A stretch of 64,000 bases of DNA. Origin: Trabulsiella guamensis ATCC 49490 (GTDB lineage Bacteria; Pseudomonadota; Gammaproteobacteria; Enterobacterales; Enterobacteriaceae). The notes beneath the pieces were generated by a model. The model did not search any database. It saw only the letters and a list, made by a program, of their open reading frames with translations, and was not told the DNA's origin. The position numbers and the translations under genes are program-made. Numbering within the stretch: position 1 is the stretch's first letter; the number at the start of each line of letters is the position of its first letter. The stretch is taken from NCBI RefSeq assembly GCF_000734965.1, contig NZ_JMTB01000128.1:1-64000 (forward strand), given 5' to 3'. This document shows, one piece after another, positions 62,650 through 64,000 of this stretch.

Positions 62650-63637
62650 GCAGATATCCCCTTGCCGTAAACGGCCCTTCAGCGGGTTTGTTTCCCGTCA
62701 CGCTCACCGGCCAGGCCCGAATTGATACCTGCGCCCGGGCGCTGTCATCCAGCCGAAAAGGTATTTTGCTGGTGAGATTATTGGGTGTCAGCGGGTTGCC
62801 GGAACCATCGGCTACGATAAATCCCAACTCCGGGTTGTCCGAGATCATCGTGTTGCCCTGCGCCTGTTCGGCTTCAATCCGCATGCTCAGGTATGCCTGC
62901 GCTTCAACGTTGGTACACTTGATGGCGACCGTTTTCTGCTGCACAGCAATTCCCTGCGGACGGTTTCCCGCCCCCGCCTGACTGAACAGCGAGGCGCCGA
63001 TATTGCCAAAATCAAACTCCACCACGTTCCCGGCATTGATGGCGCAACTTTGTGGCACTTCGATCGTCCCGCTGTAGCTGATGGTATAAACCGCTGTCGT
63101 CAGCGGATCACCCTGCGTGGTGGTGACGTAGACACGAAACATGGTCTGGCGCGGGATTACCACCATATTGATAAACCGCCGCGTGACCTTCAGGCGAAAC
63201 ACCAGCTTTGAATCCTGCACCGGAAAGGGCTGATTCCTGGAAACATTCGGATGCGATCCCATCTGGATGTAATTCTGCGGTGGAAAGAACACGCCGGCGA
63301 AGCTGTCGGTAATTTGCATTGCGCCATTGAGATATTCGTTCAGCTTAAGGTACTTAAACCCACCTTCCACACTCTGTACCGGAAGTTCAGTGACGTAACT
63401 GCGCAGAGTGGTATTCCCCGACGTGCCTCTCGGACAGACCGCTTTCACCCCCACCCAGCCGGATTTATCGCTCAGCGTCACTATCTGCCCGGGCTGATTG
63501 TTGCTGCTGTTAAACGTGTCGGTCAGGTCATAAAAGACGTCTGTTGGCACACCGTTTTCGTTGTAGCATACGGTCGCCAGCGCCTGGCTTGCGGGCAGTA
63601 ACAGCAACAACGCCATCAGCCAGTCTCGTTTTTTCAT
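62633..63637 (-). CDS. fimH: Type 1 fimbrial tip adhesin FimH
   Basis: This 334-residue two-domain adhesin has the length of Salmonella FimH (335). A signal peptide (WLMALLLLLPASQALA) precedes a lectin-type domain starting TVCYNENGVPTDVFYDL. From about residue 190 a pilin domain follows, with IEVPQSCAINAGNVVEFDFG and KCTNVEAQAYLSM carrying a cysteine pair, ending YLRVDYD. The ATG at 63637 is chosen because the signal peptide begins there, five bases after the usher stop. It should mediate binding to mannose-bearing surfaces. Confidence 0.92.
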   Translation of the reverse strand: MKKRDWLMALLLLLPASQALATVCYNENGVPTDVFYDLTDTFNSSNNQPGQIVTLSDKSGWVGVKAVCPRGTSGNTTLRSYVTELPVQSVEGGFKYLKLNEYLNGAMQITDSFAGVFFPPQNYIQMGSHPNVSRNQPFPVQDSKLVFRLKVTRRFINMVVIPRQTMFRVYVTTTQGDPLTTAVYTISYSGTIEVPQSCAINAGNVVEFDFGNIGASLFSQAGAGNRPQGIAVQQKTVAIKCTNVEAQAYLSMRIEAEQAQGNTMISDNPELGFIVADGSGNPLTPNNLTSKIPFRLDDSARAQVSIRAWPVSVTGNKPAEGPFTARGYLRVDYD

Positions 63638-63641
63638 CACA

Positions 63642-64000
63642 TTACCGATCACAGCGAACCTCCGTGAGTGTGATCGCCTGTTGCAGGCTCTTGTCAGGCA
63701 GATGGTATGACGCACGGCATTGCGCATTCGCGCCTTCTCCCCACTGGATCAACAGTTCACCGCGCAGCGGCAAACCACTTAAGTAAATCTGTCCGTCGTC
63801 GCCCACCATACTGGTCATGCCGCGTTGGGTTTCGCGCACAATCGCGCCGAACGGCACGGGCTGGTTGCCACGACGGGCGGTGATCAGCGCCCGCACGCCG
63901 ATGCGGGTATCGAATGCGGCGCGCACCACGGCGCCTTCTGTCGGCACGACGTTGCTGACGTTATTTTCAATGTCGGTGTTATTTCCCATGGTGTTGGTAT
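63642..64000 (-). CDS. fimD: Fimbrial usher FimD, C-terminal end (partial)
   Basis: The last 119 residues of an outer-membrane usher are visible and the gene runs off the right edge. They include the [18 protein letters not shown] motif before the end domain, then FGAIVRE, a [11 protein letters not shown] plate-like domain, and the final cysteine pair ([11 protein letters not shown] and EVRCDR). It assembles chaperone-bound subunits into the fimbria. The order fimD-fimH-fimF is that of the Salmonella fim operon; fimA, fimI and fimC should lie just beyond the window. Confidence 0.9.
   Translation of the reverse strand, partial: TNTMGNNTDIENNVSNVVPTEGAVVRAAFDTRIGVRALITARRGNQPVPFGAIVRETQRGMTSMVGDDGQIYLSGLPLRGELLIQWGEGANAQCRASYHLPDKSLQQAITLTEVRCDR

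Noticed and set aside
1-64000. CRISPR arrays, rRNA genes, complete insertion sequences or prophage structural genes
   Set aside because: None was recognised on reading through the window. The only regular repeats are coding repeats in the autotransporter and cdiA.

Overview
The window looks like the chromosome of an enteric bacterium of the Salmonella/Citrobacter branch, most likely a Citrobacter. Markers are a type 1 fimbrial cluster with the FimZ and FimY regulators, CueP, a CroI/CroR-like LuxI/LuxR pair and Escherichia-like csiD, lhgO, gabP, csiR and yjh genes. The genus is an inference. Most of the window is accessory or variable DNA.

Left part, 0-18 kb, metabolic and stress modules. A lone LuxR-type regulator (0.5-1.1 kb) is followed by a sugar or sugar-acid cluster: TRAP binding protein, fused TRAP permease, LacI regulator, short-chain dehydrogenase and RbsD/FucU-type mutarotase (2.2-7.7 kb), with a palindromic LacI-type operator ahead of it. 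Next come a LysR gene broken by an amber codon and its divergent dehydrogenase. A four-gene operon then encodes a membrane-anchored catalase-type peroxidase, a cytochrome b561, an ECF sigma factor and its anti-sigma factor (9.5-12.4 kb). A phosphonate-type ABC transporter (phnC, phnD, two phnE) is divergent from a hexapeptide acetyltransferase, with candidate Pho boxes facing both ways. An AraC regulator and a glyoxalase-fold protein close this part.

Middle part, 19-38.6 kb. A 2116-residue autotransporter adhesin with internal duplications is followed by a convergent luxR/luxI quorum-sensing pair with a candidate lux box, and a HAD phosphatase. The xylonate-type pathway yjhI-yjhH-yjhG-yjhF comes next. 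cueP lies downstream behind a MerR-type promoter with a 19-bp spacer. A xylosidase and its symporter follow, and then an AraC regulator frameshifted in a run of eight A residues.

Right part, 38.9-64 kb. A complete contact-dependent inhibition locus (cdiB, a 2908-residue cdiA, small membrane cdiI) is trailed by about 3 kb of decayed VENN-type toxin modules, one orphan toxin/immunity pair and two lipoproteins. Next is a LuxR solo with the two ligand-pocket substitutions of the plant-signal-responsive subfamily. It sits beside a proline iminopeptidase gene frameshifted before its catalytic histidine. A tRNA-Arg(UCU) gene (argU/fimU) follows. Between it and fimY lies a glutarate operon csiD-lhgO-gabP-csiR that lacks gabD and gabT. 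fimY, fimZ and the end of the structural fimbrial operon (fimD partial, fimH, fimF) complete the window.

The right-hand half is rich in surface and signalling functions: adhesin, CDI, fimbriae and two LuxR-type sensors. At least three genes are broken by single changes (LysR amber, AraC +1, iminopeptidase -1). They should be checked against raw reads before being treated as biology.
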